Shown here: one piece after another, positions 1 through 8,502 of the stretch
Position numbering within the stretch: the first letter of the stretch is position 1
How the letters are laid out: every line of letters starts with the position of its first letter
Source of the DNA: Parapedobacter deserti
GTDB lineage: Bacteria > Bacteroidota > Bacteroidia > Sphingobacteriales > Sphingobacteriaceae
Reading direction: 5' to 3'
DNA length: 64,000 bases
NCBI RefSeq assembly: GCF_042646065.1
Contig: NZ_JBHRTA010000038.1
Span: 558,001-622,000, forward strand
Notes under the pieces: generated by a model
Seen by the model: only the letters and a program-made list of their open reading frames with translations
Databases searched by the model: none
Told to the model about the DNA's origin: nothing
Made by a program: the position numbers and the translations under genes

Positions 1-610
1 TGGTGATGCGCTGGGACGGTCGGGCCACGGTGTCATAGGGGCGTACCCGCCATCCGATAACGTGGTGGCCGCTTTCTCTGACTGCTTTTGCCAGGTGCGG
101 GGTAGTGACGCCATATGGCGGGCGGAAAAACTGCGGCCGTTTGCCGATGGCATGTTCGATGGCTTCGTCTGTCTGCCGGATTTCGGCTAGCCATTTTGCT
201 TTGCCATGAAAGTCAATGGTGGAAGCGTGGGTGAATGAATGGTTGCCAACAAGGTGCCCTTCGTCGTGTATCCGCTGCATTAGTTCGGGATGCTGCTCCA
301 CGTGTTGGCCGATACAGAAAAATGTAGCGCGGATACCATATTCCCGCAGCTGGGCCAATACCCGGGGGGTATGATCGGGATGGGGGCCGTCGTCGAAAGT
401 CAGGGCAATTTGCCGGCGGGTTGTGTCTCCACAGTGAATGGCTTTCAGGAAAAAATTCCATCGGATACTGAAAGCACCGAAAACGAGGATCGTCAATCCG
501 GCAATCGGTAGGATCAGCATCACCAGCCAAGGCAGGGCCGACGACACAACCAGTACAGCCGTGAGTGCGAACAGTATGGACAGCAAGAGAAGGATTTGCT
601 TGATGTTCAT
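1..610 (-). CDS. Polysaccharide deacetylase (NodB domain), 3' end outside window
   Basis: The frame is open from an ATG at 608-610 to the window edge, giving 203 codons without a stop, so the gene continues to the left. Residues 5-48 form one or two hydrophobic helices, which places the enzyme in the inner membrane. A NodB catalytic domain follows with motif 1 TFDDGP at residues 71-76, the metal-binding HSFTH at 124-128 and motif 3 RPPYG at 163-167. Family members are metal-dependent carbohydrate or peptidoglycan N- or O-deacetylases. It lies 10 bp downstream of a ketosynthase gene and looks like part of the flexirubin operon, where a deacetylase-type protein is a common passenger. Its substrate in pigment biosynthesis is not evident from sequence. 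Confidence 0.9.
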   Translation of the reverse strand, partial: MNIKQILLLLSILFALTAVLVVSSALPWLVMLILPIAGLTILVFGAFSIRWNFFLKAIHCGDTTRRQIALTFDDGPHPDHTPRVLAQLREYGIRATFFCIGQHVEQHPELMQRIHDEGHLVGNHSFTHASTIDFHGKAKWLAEIRQTDEAIEHAIGKRPQFFRPPYGVTTPHLAKAVRESGHHVIGWRVRPYDTVARPSQRIT

Positions 611-620
611 TCGCAACAGG

Positions 621-1685
621 CTATCGTTCGACCAAGATCACGCTGTGGTTCTTCCCGCGGCGCTGCGTGTAGATGAGGATCCGTTGCAGAGAACGGGGTG
701 GGATGTCATTCAACCGGAGGAGCCTCGGTATACGCTGGTGCCTGAAGATGCCAAGCGCCAGGAAAAGAGCTGAAGCTACCACCGTGTCATATTCCCCCAA
801 GATGTGCTTGAAAGCCAGCTGCGCTGTGTCGGCAAATAAGGCTTCGCTGACACCTTGGTACAGGGGGTCATGGCGCGTGTCCCCGTTACAGCCCATAATC
901 ACGGCATCGATGGCGCGCGTGTCCAAACCTTCCTGTTCAAGAACCCCCCCGACGAATGCTTTGGCGTCAGTCGTTTCCAGACACGTTGCTGTCGCCGTAA
1001 CTTTGCCATACGGCTGCGGTCCCGGCTGCCGCGAAACCACAAAAAATGCAGCGCCTTCGGCGGCGATTTCCCCTACTGTAGCAGCTGATGCTTTCAGTGG
1101 TATCGGTATGCTGGGTGTCTCGCGTTTGAGGTAGTTTGCAAGATCCCAAAACTGCGATGACCGTACACCCAGTTCGTCAACACCGCCCAACAGCGTAGTC
1201 TGCTGCGGGTGTTCGGCCAGGTATACCATGGTGTCCAGCAATGCGGATTCAAACGAATTGGCGTTGTTGACATAGGTCATATTATAGCCCTTGCAACCCA
1301 GTGCAAGTGCAATGGATGCTGCAGCCATGTTGTGGGTCGACTGGATGAACGGCGTCGGATTCAGCAATTGGCCCTCTTCTTCCATTAGCGCTTCGACAAA
1401 ACGCTCCGAATCGCGCAGGCAACCCAAGCCCGTACCGGTGATTACTGCGTCAATAGCCGTCGTTCCGGCATCCTTCAGGGCGAGTTTACTGGCGAAGATC
1501 GCCATCCGCATACTTTTGTTCATGCGTCTGAGCTGCGATGCGGGAATAAGGGTTTTGTAATCGGGGTCGACTACGGGAACGACGTTCTGCGTATATGCTT
1601 GCACGTCCTCAAAAAAGTAATCCGCGTCTACCGTTCGCTGGATGGAAACGCAGCCGCTGCCGTGAATGTAAATGGGCTTAATCAT
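621..1685 (-). CDS. Ketosynthase-like chain length factor of the aryl polyene pathway
   Basis: This 354-residue protein has a thiolase/ketosynthase fold, with ITGTGLGC and a downstream TPFIQSTHN block typical of ketosynthase-like subunits in aryl polyene and flexirubin clusters. At the nucleophile position the sequence reads NNANSFESALLD, so the active-site Cys is missing. It should therefore act as a chain length factor that pairs with an active ketosynthase, not as a condensing enzyme itself. A longer frame opens at 1748, but the ATG at 1683-1685 fits the family N-terminus and overlaps the upstream stop by 8 bp (ATGATTAA), as expected for translational coupling. Partner choice among the neighbouring ketosynthases is inferred; the 1678-2892 product is the obvious candidate. 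Confidence 0.85.
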   Translation of the reverse strand: MIKPIYIHGSGCVSIQRTVDADYFFEDVQAYTQNVVPVVDPDYKTLIPASQLRRMNKSMRMAIFASKLALKDAGTTAIDAVITGTGLGCLRDSERFVEALMEEEGQLLNPTPFIQSTHNMAAASIALALGCKGYNMTYVNNANSFESALLDTMVYLAEHPQQTTLLGGVDELGVRSSQFWDLANYLKRETPSIPIPLKASAATVGEIAAEGAAFFVVSRQPGPQPYGKVTATATCLETTDAKAFVGGVLEQEGLDTRAIDAVIMGCNGDTRHDPLYQGVSEALFADTAQLAFKHILGEYDTVVASALFLALGIFRHQRIPRLLRLNDIPPRSLQRILIYTQRRGKNHSVILVER

Positions 1686-2892
1686 GTGCTTTCGAAAATA
1701 ACAGGGTACTGCAATTTCCACCGAAGCCGAATGAATTGGACAGCACATGATCTATTTTTTTTGTTTGGAACCGGGTCTGCGGGACAATGCCCAGCCCGGC
1801 GATGGGTTGTGCGAAATTCAGGTTGGCAAAAACCACCTGGTGCTGCAGCGCCAGTACGGAGAATACAGCTTCAATGGCGCCTGCTGCGGCAAGGGTGTGT
1901 CCGGTGAACGCTTTCGTAGAGCTGAAAGGGGGCAGCGCTCCGACCGAGCCGTAGATGCGCAGCAGGGCATTGCCTTCGGCAAGGTCATTATTTGGAGTAG
2001 CTGTGCCGTGGGCGTTGATGTAGCTCACATCAGATGCCACCAGTCCGGCCGCGTCCAGCGCCTGTTTCATCGCGAGGTAAGCGCCCTCGCCATTGTCGGA
2101 CGATGCGGTCTGGTGGTACGCATCATTGGCATTTCCGTAGCCCGTGAGGTAAGCCATGGCGCGTTTTGACCGTTGCGGGAGCAATTCCGGTTTTTCCAGC
2201 ACAAGGTAGGCAGCAGCTTCCCCCAGGTTCAGCCCGTTGCGGGAATCATCGAAAGGCCGGCAATGGCCATCCGAATAGATCATTAAGGAGTTGAACCCGT
2301 TGATGGTAAACCGTGAAAGGCAGTCCGTGCCGCCCACGATGGCGCGGTCCAGCAGGCCGGCCCGGATCATCCGTGCGCCCAGCATGATTGCATTAGCGGC
2401 GGAAGAGCAGGCGGTACTGATGGTGGTGACGAAATCCTTTATACCCAGATAGCTGGCCATTTGCTCTGCAGCATACCCGCAGGGATGCGCGGGAATGAAG
2501 TGCCTGTGTGTCGAAGAAACGAGGTAATCGTCGTAATACCGCTCCGTGGCGTCCATGCCGCCAACGGTAGTGGCGGAAATCATCCCCGTCCGGCTATGGT
2601 CTGTCGGATCAAACCCGGCAGCTTCCATCGCTTCTTTTGCGGCGACGAGCGCCAGCAGGGTACTACGCGTATATGCCTCGTCACGCGGAATGGAGAGCCG
2701 GTCATGCAGTTTATCATTAGCTATCCCGATTTCCCCGGCCAGCAGTTTGCCCGCGTGGTGGGTATCCAATCGGTTAATGGGCCGAATACCATGCCGGGAT
2801 TCCTCGAGGGAACGGTAATGGGCGGCCACGTCATCTCCGATGGCGGAAATGGCCCCCATGCCAGTGATGGCTATCGGGATAGCGTGGGTCAT
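1678..2892 (-). CDS. Beta-ketoacyl-ACP synthase (FabF-type), flexirubin cluster
   Basis: This 404-residue condensing enzyme extends the acyl chain on ACP by decarboxylative Claisen condensation. The full Cys-His-His triad is present: Cys162 in TACSSAANA, His295 in NAHGTATP and His332 in KAFTGHTL. The C-terminal GFGG signature is also intact. Length fits FabF. The gene overlaps the ACP stop upstream by 4 bp and the chain-length-factor-like gene downstream by 8 bp, so the three are probably co-translated. That arrangement resembles the ketosynthase/chain length factor heterodimers of aryl polyene synthases. Cytosolic; assignment to polyene elongation rests on context. Confidence 0.93.
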   Translation of the reverse strand: MTHAIPIAITGMGAISAIGDDVAAHYRSLEESRHGIRPINRLDTHHAGKLLAGEIGIANDKLHDRLSIPRDEAYTRSTLLALVAAKEAMEAAGFDPTDHSRTGMISATTVGGMDATERYYDDYLVSSTHRHFIPAHPCGYAAEQMASYLGIKDFVTTISTACSSAANAIMLGARMIRAGLLDRAIVGGTDCLSRFTINGFNSLMIYSDGHCRPFDDSRNGLNLGEAAAYLVLEKPELLPQRSKRAMAYLTGYGNANDAYHQTASSDNGEGAYLAMKQALDAAGLVASDVSYINAHGTATPNNDLAEGNALLRIYGSVGALPPFSSTKAFTGHTLAAAGAIEAVFSVLALQHQVVFANLNFAQPIAGLGIVPQTRFQTKKIDHVLSNSFGFGGNCSTLLFSKAHD

Positions 2893-3143
2893 TTACGGTT
2901 TTCCTCAATGAAATCAGCCATGGTCTGGATGGTTTCAAACACTTTCCTGCCCTCTTTCGGGTCTGCAAGCTTGATTCCGTAGCTTTTGTCGAGCATCACG
3001 ATTAGCTCCAGCGCGTCGATAGAGTCCAATCCCAGCCCCTCGCCAAACAAGGGGGTGTCGTCGTCCAAATCATCCACGGTTAGGTCTTCCAAGTTAAGTT
3101 GGGTAATAATTTTTGCTTTCAGCTCCTGTGTCAGTTCACTCAT
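2889..3143 (-). CDS. Acyl carrier protein, flexirubin cluster part 1
   Basis: An 84-residue acidic helical protein. The phosphopantetheine attachment site is Ser41 in GLDSIDALEL. The open frame extends to 3209, but the ATG at 3141-3143 gives a normal ACP N-terminus (MSELTQELK), while the extra 22 residues are basic and lie inside the preceding gene. It overlaps the half-ketosynthase gene by 8 bp upstream and the FabF-type gene by 4 bp downstream. It probably tethers the growing aryl polyene chain. The locus has a second, clearly different ACP at 25552-25803, so one may serve the polyene and the other the dialkylresorcinol branch. No phosphopantetheinyl transferase is seen in the window. Confidence 0.93.
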   Translation of the reverse strand: MSELTQELKAKIITQLNLEDLTVDDLDDDTPLFGEGLGLDSIDALELIVMLDKSYGIKLADPKEGRKVFETIQTMADFIEENRK

Positions 3144-3765
3144 GTTGTTCGTTATAAATTTTTTTGACTTCCTCCACCGTATGCGGTGTTTTGCCCTGCG
3201 TGCTGACATAATACAGCAATAAGTCGCACGTTTGCTCCGTCACTTCTGTCCAGCCGCTGATGGCATTCCTCGTCGGTTGGCCATCCAAAAGAGAATGGAT
3301 ATACGGAACGAGGAATTCCGGAAGATAGCTGTCAAAAATAAAGAAAACATTTTCGCTACGCAATTGGTGGCGTATGCTGATTTCGCCCATAGCGATGTTG
3401 GGCAGGGTATATACAAATGTCGCTGGGCTTGCTGCTGCGTTTTCGGCGGCAAAAATTGCGTCAGCATGCCGGCTGTCTGCAAGGATGCTGGACGAAAAGT
3501 TTGAAAAAACAAGCGCCGTTTCAGGGTGGAACGGGCCGGATTCGCGGGCAAGCAGCTCCGTTGCGACGAAATTGGCTTTGCAAAGACCATCCATTTTGTG
3601 GAACTTGGGATAGTCGGTGTTCAGCTGCCGGTAAGCGGTTTTAAGAAAGTCGTTCAATGTGGCCGACGCGTCCATCTGCAGCAATAAGCGCCCGTTTACA
3701 TAGATGGATCGGCCGCGGATGATACAATGAGACCGGATATGAAGCGAGTGTCGGTCCATGCTCAT
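3136..3765 (-). CDS. Half-length ketosynthase-like protein, no catalytic Cys
   Basis: A 209-residue protein. Its middle resembles the N-terminal half of a ketosynthase: a strand (ETALVFSNFSSSIL), then a long helix, then FVYTLPNIAMGEISIRHQL, which matches the NTxPNxxAGxxA segment that precedes the active site in FabF-like enzymes. The chain ends about where the Cys nucleophile and C-terminal half would follow, and no candidate nucleophile or His pair is present. It overlaps the flanking genes (ATGA with the upstream ketosynthase, 8 bp with the ACP), which argues for a maintained gene and against decay. A structural or regulatory partner of an active ketosynthase is the best guess. Other names are possible because the similarity is at fold-motif level only. 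Confidence 0.75.
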   Translation of the reverse strand: MSMDRHSLHIRSHCIIRGRSIYVNGRLLLQMDASATLNDFLKTAYRQLNTDYPKFHKMDGLCKANFVATELLARESGPFHPETALVFSNFSSSILADSRHADAIFAAENAAASPATFVYTLPNIAMGEISIRHQLRSENVFFIFDSYLPEFLVPYIHSLLDGQPTRNAISGWTEVTEQTCDLLLYYVSTQGKTPHTVEEVKKIYNEQHE

Positions 3766-4889
3766 ATTTTCTGAAAAACCGTTGCAATATTGCAGCCGCC
3801 GAATCCCGAGGCTGTTTTCAGGAACGTCGCCAATGGTTGTGTGGAGCGTTCAGTGCTGATGTTCAACGGGTGACTGGTGCCTTGGTGCTTGAAACCAAGG
3901 GATGGGATCAATCGGTTGCTTCGGAGCGAATGCATGGCCAAGATGGTTTCGAGCAATCCGCTTGCCCCGAGCGTATGCCCATAGTATCCTTTGAGGCTAT
4001 GCAGGGGAACGGCGGTCAGGCCTGACCGGTGCAGCGCCATGGCCTCCATTTCGTCATTGTATGCCGTCGCGGTGCCATGGGCCGAAATGAAATCAAGCGT
4101 CGGTTCCCCGGCTTCATGCATGGCCCGCCGGACGCTCCGGTAGAGCCCTTCTCCCGTGCGCGATGGCCCGGAGATATGGTTTGCGTCGTTGAACGAGCCT
4201 ACGCCAACGAGCCGGACAGCCCCTTCGGCGGGTATCTTGGAAAGATAAACAGCAGCGACGGCCTCACCCAGGTTTAGGCCCTTCCGGTCACGGTCAAACG
4301 GACGGCAGGGCTCATCCGCCAATGCTTGGAAGGCTTCGAAGCCGGAGACGATGAACTTGGATAGCTCGTCACCTCCTACCGCGATGGCCTGTTCATACGT
4401 GCTGTTGTGTTGTAGTAGTTGCCGCGCCACCGACAGGGCCAGTGATCCTGATATACACGCATTGGATACGGTGATCAGCTGGTTTTCAAAACCGAAATAG
4501 CGCTGTATTTCATAGGCCATCTTCGAAATGTATATCCGCTGCGTTGGGAAAGCCGCACCTGGATCGCCCAATAAGGACACATTCCCTTTGGTGGTGGATA
4601 GCACAACCAATGTGCGTTTATCTGTCGGGATATCAAAGGCTTCGATGAGCCCTTGTATTGTAGCAATAAAAAGACGTTCTAAACGGGTATAACGCTTTTC
4701 ATTTTCCTGTTTTCCGGGGAGCGAATCTCCACTGATCCGCGCCGCATGTATGCGGTGGCTGGATAGCGCTGGGTCATCAATCGGCGCTATAGCTGTCTGG
4801 CCATCTAGTACCTGTTTGAAGTTGATGTCGCTTCCCATTCCGAGTGGGGAAATGATATAATCGCCGATGGCAAAAACGTCCGATTTCAT
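3762..4889 (-). CDS. Beta-ketoacyl-ACP synthase, flexirubin cluster
   Basis: A 375-residue ketosynthase with all catalytic residues: Cys145 in SNACISGSLA, His271 in SAHGTATAYND and His305 in KGYYGHTLGAS. It is shorter than FabF (about 410) at the N-terminal side and diverges from the 1678-2892 enzyme, so the two are not a recent duplication. Start ATG at 4887-4889 overlaps the thioesterase stop, and the stop overlaps the half-ketosynthase start (ATGA). Together with that neighbour it may form a heteromeric elongation unit. Cytosolic; the substrate is probably an aryl-polyenoyl-ACP or a starter of the dialkylresorcinol branch, which the sequence cannot decide. Confidence 0.92.
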   Translation of the reverse strand: MKSDVFAIGDYIISPLGMGSDINFKQVLDGQTAIAPIDDPALSSHRIHAARISGDSLPGKQENEKRYTRLERLFIATIQGLIEAFDIPTDKRTLVVLSTTKGNVSLLGDPGAAFPTQRIYISKMAYEIQRYFGFENQLITVSNACISGSLALSVARQLLQHNSTYEQAIAVGGDELSKFIVSGFEAFQALADEPCRPFDRDRKGLNLGEAVAAVYLSKIPAEGAVRLVGVGSFNDANHISGPSRTGEGLYRSVRRAMHEAGEPTLDFISAHGTATAYNDEMEAMALHRSGLTAVPLHSLKGYYGHTLGASGLLETILAMHSLRSNRLIPSLGFKHQGTSHPLNISTERSTQPLATFLKTASGFGGCNIATVFQKI

Positions 4890-5305
4890 AGCAATCCCTG
4901 CTGTGTTTTCCAGTCCGAAAAAAACGGCGGATTGGTCAGTATCAGGTCACCGCCGAGATCGGTAAACACCTGAATGGTTTCCCCGGTTGCTACTACCTGG
5001 TTTTTGCTGTTGACTATGCTGTACAGGAAGATCATCTTGGCAGCCGGATGATTGATGAATATAGTTTCCACCGTTGCCCAGTCGCCATGCCGCAGGGGCG
5101 ACTTGTATTCGCAGGTGCACTTGACTACAGGGGCGAGAAATCCATTTTCCCTGATATGGCGGTAAGAGATACCGAATGTTTCTCCGAATGCTTCCCTGCC
5201 GTCTTCGAAATAGGTGATGTAGTGCCCATGCCAGACGATGCCTAACGGATCTGTTTCATTGAACCGTACGCGGAAGCGAGTCGTATGGCGAAGTCCTGAA
5301 TCCAT
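4886..5305 (-). CDS. Hot-dog acyl-CoA/ACP thioesterase (4HBT family)
   Basis: A 139-residue single hot-dog domain. The family signature is at residues 16-34: NETDPLGIVWHGHY followed by an acidic helix (FEDGREAFGE), with Asp19 as the catalytic acid of 4-hydroxybenzoyl-CoA thioesterases. It should hydrolyse an acyl-thioester, either releasing the polyene acid or editing stalled ACP. The open frame begins one codon earlier at a TTG, but the ATG at 5303-5305 overlaps the permease stop as TGATG and is the natural start. A thioesterase of this class is a regular member of aryl polyene clusters. Which thioester it cleaves is inferred from context only. Confidence 0.88.
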   Translation of the reverse strand: MDSGLRHTTRFRVRFNETDPLGIVWHGHYITYFEDGREAFGETFGISYRHIRENGFLAPVVKCTCEYKSPLRHGDWATVETIFINHPAAKMIFLYSIVNSKNQVVATGETIQVFTDLGGDLILTNPPFFSDWKTQQGLL

Positions 5306-6594
5306 CAATATGTCTGGTGTCTTTTGTCATACAGGATAGCTGCCAGCAAGGTGGCTGCGAAGAAAACCAACAGGTAGCCTAAGGGCTGTGCAATATCCGT
5401 TGCTGTGCCGTTGCGCAGAATGACATCATAAAATGCCGATATTCCCCAGTTCATGGGCGAGAAGGCCGATACCTTTTGCATCACCTCGGGCATGATGAAG
5501 GTAGGTACCCATACACCGCCGAGTGCTGCAAGAATGATCACGAAGATGGCGCCGAACGGAGCCGATTGTTCCTGCGTTTCGGCGATGGTACCGATCAGGA
5601 TACCCAGCCCGATAGCTGCTAGTCCGGCGACAAACGCAATCAGGATCATCAGCGGAAGCTGCGTTCCGGGATCAAACTCGATAAGCCCGATAAGGGGGAA
5701 AATGTATTTGGCAATGAGCAGCATCAGCATGAACTGGATGAGGCAGATGACGGTGTACGTCACCATTTTTCCTCCCAGAATAATCGCATAGGCCACCGGG
5801 CTGGTGCGCAACCTGATGTAAGTGCCCAGGTTTTTTTCTTTTACCAGGTTGATGCCTAGCGGCACGATGATGAAAAAGATGCCGAACAAAATCCATGCGG
5901 GCACGTTGTGCTGGACCGCATTGGGGATGATGCCATCGTCCCCTTTCTGGGCGATGATTTCCTGAAATGTGATGATTTCATCAGCCAGGAGGCCCGGATC
6001 TTCGTCAAGCTCCATCTCCGAGATAAAAACATCGTAGATTTTCTGCACTTCCACCTTGGAGAGCATCCGCTCGATGTTGCTTTTCACACCGTTTCGAAAC
6101 GTCTGTCCTGCCGCCGGATCAAAATAAATATTGATTTCCTTAGTGTTCCACTTTTTAGCCGGGGTTTCCCTGGCCGTACCGTCAGCTTCGGTGAGCACAA
6201 ATTGCCCAAGGATTTTATCGACATTGTGATTTACCTTCTCGGTCAGTTCTTCGCTGATGCCCTCGGGAATGACCAGGGCAATCTGGTATTTGCCGTCGCT
6301 GACCAGCGAACGGGCCTGTTCTTCATCGATCGGTTGGTCGTCCACCTCCGTAATCAATTGTACATTGGGAGCTTCTGTGAGGTTTTCGGCGACCAATTGG
6401 CCTATTTCGCCTTTATCCTCATCAACCAGAACGATGGGCAGCGTCGATTCCCCCACGGCTTTGAACGTGCTTTCCTGAATGAGGGTGATGGTGATGATCA
6501 ACACGGACGGCATGAAAAACAAGATGGCCAAGCCACCCCAGTCTCGCAAAAGGAGCAATATCTCTTTATATGCAGACACCATCAGTTTATGCAT
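5305..6594 (-). CDS. ABC-2 type transporter permease
   Basis: A 429-residue inner-membrane protein. One helix lies near residues 18-40, followed by a large soluble periplasmic domain (to about residue 215). Five or six helices follow in the C-terminal half, beginning at VPAWILFGIFFIIVPLGINL. This is the ABC-2_membrane_3 (NatB/YhaP-like) layout. The frame opens at 6834, but the first 80 codons lie within the ATPase gene and the ATG at 6592-6594 overlaps that gene's stop by 8 bp. With the ATPase it forms an exporter. Location between the ATPase and the thioesterase of the pigment operon suggests transport of a flexirubin precursor toward the outer membrane; this is inference. Confidence 0.92.
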   Translation of the reverse strand: MHKLMVSAYKEILLLLRDWGGLAILFFMPSVLIITITLIQESTFKAVGESTLPIVLVDEDKGEIGQLVAENLTEAPNVQLITEVDDQPIDEEQARSLVSDGKYQIALVIPEGISEELTEKVNHNVDKILGQFVLTEADGTARETPAKKWNTKEINIYFDPAAGQTFRNGVKSNIERMLSKVEVQKIYDVFISEMELDEDPGLLADEIITFQEIIAQKGDDGIIPNAVQHNVPAWILFGIFFIIVPLGINLVKEKNLGTYIRLRTSPVAYAIILGGKMVTYTVICLIQFMLMLLIAKYIFPLIGLIEFDPGTQLPLMILIAFVAGLAAIGLGILIGTIAETQEQSAPFGAIFVIILAALGGVWVPTFIMPEVMQKVSAFSPMNWGISAFYDVILRNGTATDIAQPLGYLLVFFAATLLAAILYDKRHQTY

Positions 6595-7339
6595 AGTCCC
6601 TGAGTTGGCTTCCGGTAAGGTGGATAAAGACATTTTCCAGTGTAGTGGCCCCTGATACCGCTCTAATGAGGTGTCGGGGTTCGCCCTCGACCACGATTTT
6701 CCCATCGTCGATGATGGCGATTTTTGTACAGAAGTGCTGTGCTTCGTTGAGGTGGTGTGAACTATAGATGATGGTAGTGCCTTGCTCATTGAGTTCGTGG
6801 AGCAACGCCATGATGACTTCCTTGGAATGCACATCCACGCCTACGGTGGGTTCGTCGAGAAACAACACGTCGGGCCGGTGCAGGATGCCGGCCAGCAGGT
6901 TAACCCGTCTTTTCATGCCTCCGGAGAACGTGTTGATGTTTTTTCCGGCAAACTCGGTAAGGCCCACACGGTCCAGCCCGTCTGCAATACGGCGTTTCAG
7001 GTCTGCGGATGAAAGCCCGTACAGGCTGCCGAAGTAATACAGGTTCTCCGCAGCGGTAAGCGTGGGGTATAGCGCGTATTCCTGCGGCACTACCCCGATT
7101 TGCCGTTGAATTTTCCTGCGGTGCAGCCGGTAGTTCAACCCATTGAAGAACAACTCGCCGGATGTCGGTTTAATCATCCCGCAAAGCGTGGAAATCAAGG
7201 TGGTTTTGCCGGCGCCGTTGGGGCCTAACAAGCCGAAAATCTCACCTTTCCAAACAGAAAGCGATAGGTTGTTCAATGCATACCGGTCGCTGCCCGGATA
7301 TCGTTTGGACAGCTGGTGTATGCGGATGATCTCCTCCAT
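6587..7339 (-). CDS. ABC transporter ATP-binding protein
   Basis: A 250-residue ATPase subunit with Walker A GPNGAGKT at residues 39-46, a signature loop FSGGMKRR, Walker B VLFLDEPTVGVD and a switch His in YSSHHLNEA. The CcmA/NatA-like architecture matches an ABC-2 permease, encoded immediately downstream with an 8-bp overlap. The frame extends to 7414, but ATG at 7337-7339 gives the standard family start and leaves a 104-bp divergent intergenic region. This is the first gene of the minus-strand block, so its promoter should lie between 7340 and 7443. In an undivided flexirubin locus this gene would be expected to follow the BtrH-like gene that now lies 13 kb away. Confidence 0.94.
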   Translation of the reverse strand: MEEIIRIHQLSKRYPGSDRYALNNLSLSVWKGEIFGLLGPNGAGKTTLISTLCGMIKPTSGELFFNGLNYRLHRRKIQRQIGVVPQEYALYPTLTAAENLYYFGSLYGLSSADLKRRIADGLDRVGLTEFAGKNINTFSGGMKRRVNLLAGILHRPDVLFLDEPTVGVDVHSKEVIMALLHELNEQGTTIIYSSHHLNEAQHFCTKIAIIDDGKIVVEGEPRHLIRAVSGATTLENVFIHLTGSQLRDYA

Positions 7340-7384
7340 GTGGCGAAAATAAGGAAAGTTGTTGACATGCAGTTTTTCTTTTTT

Positions 7385-7406
7385 GTTTTGGTAAAAATAC
7401 CAAAAC
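7385..7406. promoter_or_regulatory. Perfect interrupted palindrome between divergent genes, probable operator
   Basis: Nine-base arms GTTTTGGTA (7385-7393) and TACCAAAAC (7398-7406) match perfectly around a 4-base AAAA centre. The site is 46 bp upstream of the ABC ATPase start on the minus strand and 38 bp upstream of the FecR start on the plus strand. Neither flank carries a T tract placed for an intrinsic terminator, so a dimeric-repressor operator is the better reading. No clear TAnnTTTG -7 element was found next to it on either strand. Confidence 0.6.
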
Positions 7407-7443
7407 CCGTGCACTTATAGTTAAAACTTGTGCTCGATACGCT

Positions 7444-8469
7444 ATGAAGGATTATACGAACTACACCGTTGAAGATTTGTTGACAGATGATCGGTTTGTC
7501 AGCTACTGCTTGCGTAACAATGAATCAAATATCCGTTATTGGGAACGTATCCTAAATAGCAACCCTCAATTGGCCGAACGCGTGCGAGAGGCTAAATCAC
7601 TGGTTCTGCTGATGTCTGTAAAGGTGGATGACGAACAAAAGCGGGTTGAACTTGGCAGGCTGAAAGAAGCCATGGAGGTTCGTTGGCTTCCCCGTCCTGT
7701 GCTGCGTTGGCTGGCTATTGCAGCATCGCTCGTACTTGTGGGGAGTGCCTGCTTGTTTCTCATGCGTAATAGAACTGTTGACCGTGCCATAGCGTTTGCC
7801 CTGGAGCAAGCCAAACCGGCTCCGATGATGCAGACTGCCTTAGGCGAACGCCGACATATTACCCTGCCGGATGGCAGTACGGTACTGCTCAATGGTGCCA
7901 GCCGATTGTCCGCTGTGAATGGCTTCAACGACACCCACCGTGTCGTATGGCTGGAAGGCGATGCTTACTTCGACGTCAGCAAAGATGCAGATAAACCGTT
8001 TATTGTGCGTACGGCGACTACCGTTACTACGGCACTGGGAACGACGTTCCGTGTTAGAAACTATCCTAACGAGCAAGAACCGCGGATTATGTTGACCTCT
8101 GGAAAAGTACAGGTAGACCATGTCGTGAGGGGGAAGTCGTTTGCGACGACCGTGCTTTTACCCGGTCAAACGGCAATCATTGATGGGCAGCACTTGCTTA
8201 GGTCTTCTTTTGCTCCGGACGAGATGGAAACATGGCTTAACAGCAGGCTCATATTCCGGGGAGCTGATTTCTCCGAAATCAAAGATAAGCTGTATGATAT
8301 GTATGGTGTTTTGGTCGTGGCGGATAAGGATTTGGCAAATACGGTGGCCTTTACCGGACAGTTTGCCAACAGGCAGTTGCACGAGGTGTTAGACGCCATT
8401 GCCTTTTCCAACCATGTGCGGTTTGCGGTTGATGGAAATACCATTCAAATGATACCATTAGCGAAATAA
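7444..8469 (+). CDS. FecR-family anti-sigma factor
   Basis: A 341-residue inner-membrane regulator. A cytoplasmic N-terminal region of about 85 residues is followed by one membrane helix at about 88-107. The periplasmic FecR domain comes next (ITLPDGSTVLLNGAS, then GDAYFDVSKDADKPFIVRT), and a C-terminal DUF4974/STN-like module ends the protein (LIFRGADFSEI onward). Such proteins hold an ECF sigma factor inactive until an outer-membrane SusC/TonB transducer signals that substrate is present. It is the first gene of the plus-strand glycan locus, 33 bp before susC. The usual partner sigma gene is not next to it; the only ECF sigma in the window is at the opposite end (19592-20182). Confidence 0.93.
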   Translation: MKDYTNYTVEDLLTDDRFVSYCLRNNESNIRYWERILNSNPQLAERVREAKSLVLLMSVKVDDEQKRVELGRLKEAMEVRWLPRPVLRWLAIAASLVLVGSACLFLMRNRTVDRAIAFALEQAKPAPMMQTALGERRHITLPDGSTVLLNGASRLSAVNGFNDTHRVVWLEGDAYFDVSKDADKPFIVRTATTVTTALGTTFRVRNYPNEQEPRIMLTSGKVQVDHVVRGKSFATTVLLPGQTAIIDGQHLLRSSFAPDEMETWLNSRLIFRGADFSEIKDKLYDMYGVLVVADKDLANTVAFTGQFANRQLHEVLDAIAFSNHVRFAVDGNTIQMIPLAK

Positions 8470-8502
8470 CTGATCAGATTAACATGCTAAACCATTAAAA
8501 TT

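Noticed and set aside
3136..3765. Pseudogene of a full-length ketosynthase
   Set aside because: The frame is intact, with stop/start overlaps on both sides, and no remains of a C-terminal ketosynthase half follow.
5908..6603. 231-codon plus-strand frame
   Set aside because: It lies fully antisense to the ABC permease, whose sequence has clear membrane helices; its own product has no recognisable motif.
7340..7443. Standard TAnnTTTG promoter for fecR or the ABC ATPase gene
   Set aside because: No octamer fitting the consensus was found on either strand in this region; only the palindrome is supported.
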